Shown: one piece after another, positions 62,248 to 64,000 of the stretch
How positions within the stretch are numbered: position 1 is the stretch's first letter
How the letters are laid out: each line of letters starts with the position of its first letter
Assembly: GCA_002173095.1 (NCBI GenBank)
Contig: NHBK01000014.1
Coordinates: 124,001-188,000 of the forward strand
Length of the DNA: 64,000 nt
Reading direction: 5' to 3'
Source: Hyphomonadaceae bacterium TMED5
GTDB lineage: Bacteria; Pseudomonadota; Alphaproteobacteria; Caulobacterales; Hyphomonadaceae
Made by a program: the position numbers and the translations under genes
Notes under the pieces: generated by a model
What the model saw: only the letters and a program-made list of their open reading frames with translations
What the model was told of the DNA's origin: nothing
Database searches by the model: none

Positions 62248-64000
62248 ATGAGTAGTCAACGTCCATCTTTCACTGATGAGGAAGCGCTTGCGTTTCACAA
62301 GTACCCGACACCGGGTAAGCTTTCTGTCATCGCGACCAAGCCAATGGCAACCCAGAGGGATCTTTCTCTCGCCTATTCACCGGGCGTTGCGGTGCCTGTT
62401 CTGGCCATCGCTGAGGATGAAGACCTCGCATATGACTACACCTCCAAAGGCAATATGGTTGCGGTAATCTCTAACGGTACCGCGATTCTGGGTCTTGGTG
62501 ACCTCGGCCCGATGGCGTCCAAGCCGGTGATGGAAGGTAAGTCTGTCCTCTTCAAACGCTTTGCTGATGTGGATTCGATCGACGTGGAAGTGACCACGAA
62601 AGAAATCGAAGAGTTCATCACAACCGTGCGCAATATCGGCCCGACTTTCGGTGGCATCAATCTGGAGGATATCAAATCTCCGGAATGCTTCATCATTGAG
62701 AGCCGCCTTCGCGAAGAACTCGACATTCCTGTTTTTCACGATGACCAACACGGTACGGCGATTATCGCTGCTGCCGGCCTTCTGAATGCGTGTAAGATTA
62801 CGGGCCGTGAACTGTCTGACGTGAAAGTCGCTGTGTCAGGCGCGGGCGCTGCGGGTCTTTCCTGTGCGGGCCTGATCCGTCACCTTGGTGTGAAGCCTGA
62901 AAACATCCTGATGTGTGACCGCGAAGGCGTGATCTATAAGGGTCGTGAGACCGGTATGGATCAGTTCAAATCCGGTTTTGCTGTCGAAACGGATAAGCGC
63001 ACTCTGGCTGAAGCCATGGAAGGCGCAGACTGTTTCCTCGGTCTGTCCGTTAAGGGCGCTGTGAACAAGGAAATGATCAAGTCCATGGCGGCGAACCCGA
63101 TCATTTTCGCGATGGCGAATCCTGATCCGGAAATCCGCCCGGAAGAAATTCATGAAGTGCGCGGCGATGCGATCGTTGCGACGGGCCGTTCTGACTATCC
63201 AAACCAGGTCAATAACGTCCTTGGTTTCCCATACATCTTCCGCGGCGCACTGGATGTGCGCGCGCGTACGATCAATGAGGAAATGAAAGTTGCCTGTGCG
63301 CGTGCGCTGGCTCAGCTGGCGCGTGAAGACGTGCCGGACGAAGTTGCAGCCGCTTATCACGGTGCGCGCCCGACTTTCGGCCCGGATTACATTATCCCGG
63401 TTCCGTTTGACCCGCGTCTCATTTCTTACGTCCCACCATTCGTAGCGCAGGCTGCAATGGATACCGGCGTTGCGCGTAAATCCATCGAAGACATGGATGC
63501 CTATAAGGAAGAGCTGGCGCGTCGTCTCGACCCGTCTGCAAGCTTCCTTCAGCGCGTTCAGGGCGCTGTCCGTGTGGAAGAGCCGAAGCGTATCGTATTT
63601 GCTGAGGGTGAAGAACCAGCAGTTATCCGTGCGGCCTTCAGCTTTGAGAGCCAGGAGCTTGGCAAGGCTATTCTGATCGGTCGTGAAGAGCGCGTGCGCC
63701 GTACGATGAAACAAGTTGGCGTCCCTGAAGACGCGCTCGAAATCGTCAACGCATCGCTTTCAGACCGCAATCCGGACTATTTCGACTATCTGTATGAGCG
63801 CCTGAAGCGCAAAGGTTATCTGCAGCGCGACGTACAGCGTCTCGTGAATAATGACCGTAACGTATTCGGTTCGTGCATGGTCGCACTGGGCGATGCAGAC
63901 GGCATGGTGACGGGTGTGACCCGAAGCTATGAATCCGCGCTTTCTGATGTGCGTTTGGTGATCGACCCGGTCGAAAACGAGCCGGTTATGGGTATGTCCG
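62248..64000 (+). CDS. maeB: NADP-dependent malic enzyme with phosphotransacetylase-like domain, cut by the right edge
   Basis: The frame from ATG 62248 runs open past base 64000 (584 codons). The malic domain has YSPGVAVPVLAIAEDEDLAY, NGTAILGLGDLGPMASKPVMEG and DDQHGTAIIAAAGL. The cofactor domain has VAVSGAGAAGLSCAGLI. From about residue 440 a phosphotransacetylase-like domain begins (PKRIVFAEGEEPAVIRAAF). The hybrid MaeB form normally has about 750-770 residues, so roughly 170-180 are missing. It decarboxylates malate to pyruvate; the C-terminal domain is regulatory (acetyl-CoA responsive). Confidence 0.95.
   Translation, partial: MSSQRPSFTDEEALAFHKYPTPGKLSVIATKPMATQRDLSLAYSPGVAVPVLAIAEDEDLAYDYTSKGNMVAVISNGTAILGLGDLGPMASKPVMEGKSVLFKRFADVDSIDVEVTTKEIEEFITTVRNIGPTFGGINLEDIKSPECFIIESRLREELDIPVFHDDQHGTAIIAAAGLLNACKITGRELSDVKVAVSGAGAAGLSCAGLIRHLGVKPENILMCDREGVIYKGRETGMDQFKSGFAVETDKRTLAEAMEGADCFLGLSVKGAVNKEMIKSMAANPIIFAMANPDPEIRPEEIHEVRGDAIVATGRSDYPNQVNNVLGFPYIFRGALDVRARTINEEMKVACARALAQLAREDVPDEVAAAYHGARPTFGPDYIIPVPFDPRLISYVPPFVAQAAMDTGVARKSIEDMDAYKEELARRLDPSASFLQRVQGAVRVEEPKRIVFAEGEEPAVIRAAFSFESQELGKAILIGREERVRRTMKQVGVPEDALEIVNASLSDRNPDYFDYLYERLKRKGYLQRDVQRLVNNDRNVFGSCMVALGDADGMVTGVTRSYESALSDVRLVIDPVENEPVMGMS

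Noticed and set aside
62836-63714. Open frame of 292 codons on the - strand
   Set aside because: Antisense to maeB, which continues through this stretch with clear motifs.

Overview
This window is an origin-proximal chromosomal segment of an alphaproteobacterium. Gene content and order fit Caulobacterales, probably a Hyphomonadaceae-like marine member; this is inferred from synteny and moderate GC, not from a database match. Supporting signs are the rsmG-mnmG-mnmE-rho-hemJ-hemE block facing away from a PPSR-maf-aroE-coaE-dnaQ block, a TTAA-N7-TTAAC CtrA box in the gap between them, and a long trmB-metK-xre-lnt-corC-ybeY-phoH-miaB-fur-rimI-tsaB run typical of the class. Coding density is very high. 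I see no rRNA, tRNA, insertion sequence, prophage or CRISPR array.

Region 1 (1-13.3 kb) is the replication origin neighbourhood. Genes run leftward from hemE to rsmG and rightward from the PPSR gene to an Smr-domain gene, so both arms are co-directional with replication leaving the 6761-7088 gap, which I call oriC. Four exact 16-bp parS palindromes lie at 143, 485, 2445 and 3816. A fifth with an intact 14-bp core lies inside the Smr gene at 12828. parA and parB are expected just beyond the left edge, after rsmG.

Region 2 (13.3-21.8 kb) holds the histidine cluster hisB-H-A-F-E (leftward), a membrane GGDEF-EAL protein, and hslV and hslU, which are separated by a membrane-protein gene and a terminator.

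Region 3 (21.9-27.7 kb) looks like an iron-regulated redox and uptake locus: a PepSY membrane protein, a DUF2271 protein carrying a DxxSxAT flavinylation-like motif, a DUF4198 periplasmic protein, ApbE flavin transferase, a facing TonB-dependent receptor and a MarR regulator. A Fur-like operator lies before each transcription unit. It is the best candidate here for a little-described system.

Region 4 (27.7-41.5 kb) is a mixed accessory/housekeeping stretch: a 2-hydroxychromene-2-carboxylate isomerase-like protein, a PfkB kinase, an ATP-grasp protein, a heme oxygenase-bacteriophytochrome pair, nth, an AraC-alkyltransferase fusion, glyoxalase, a sulfotransferase, pyrF, a trypsin-like protease and a 3-hydroxybutyrate dehydrogenase.

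Region 5 (41.5-64 kb) is mostly conserved leftward housekeeping: tRNA modification (trmB, miaB, tsaB), metK, envelope genes (lnt, corC, murJ), ybeY, phoH, fur, nfu, trpS, glnD and mutS. A rightward malic enzyme gene is cut by the right edge.
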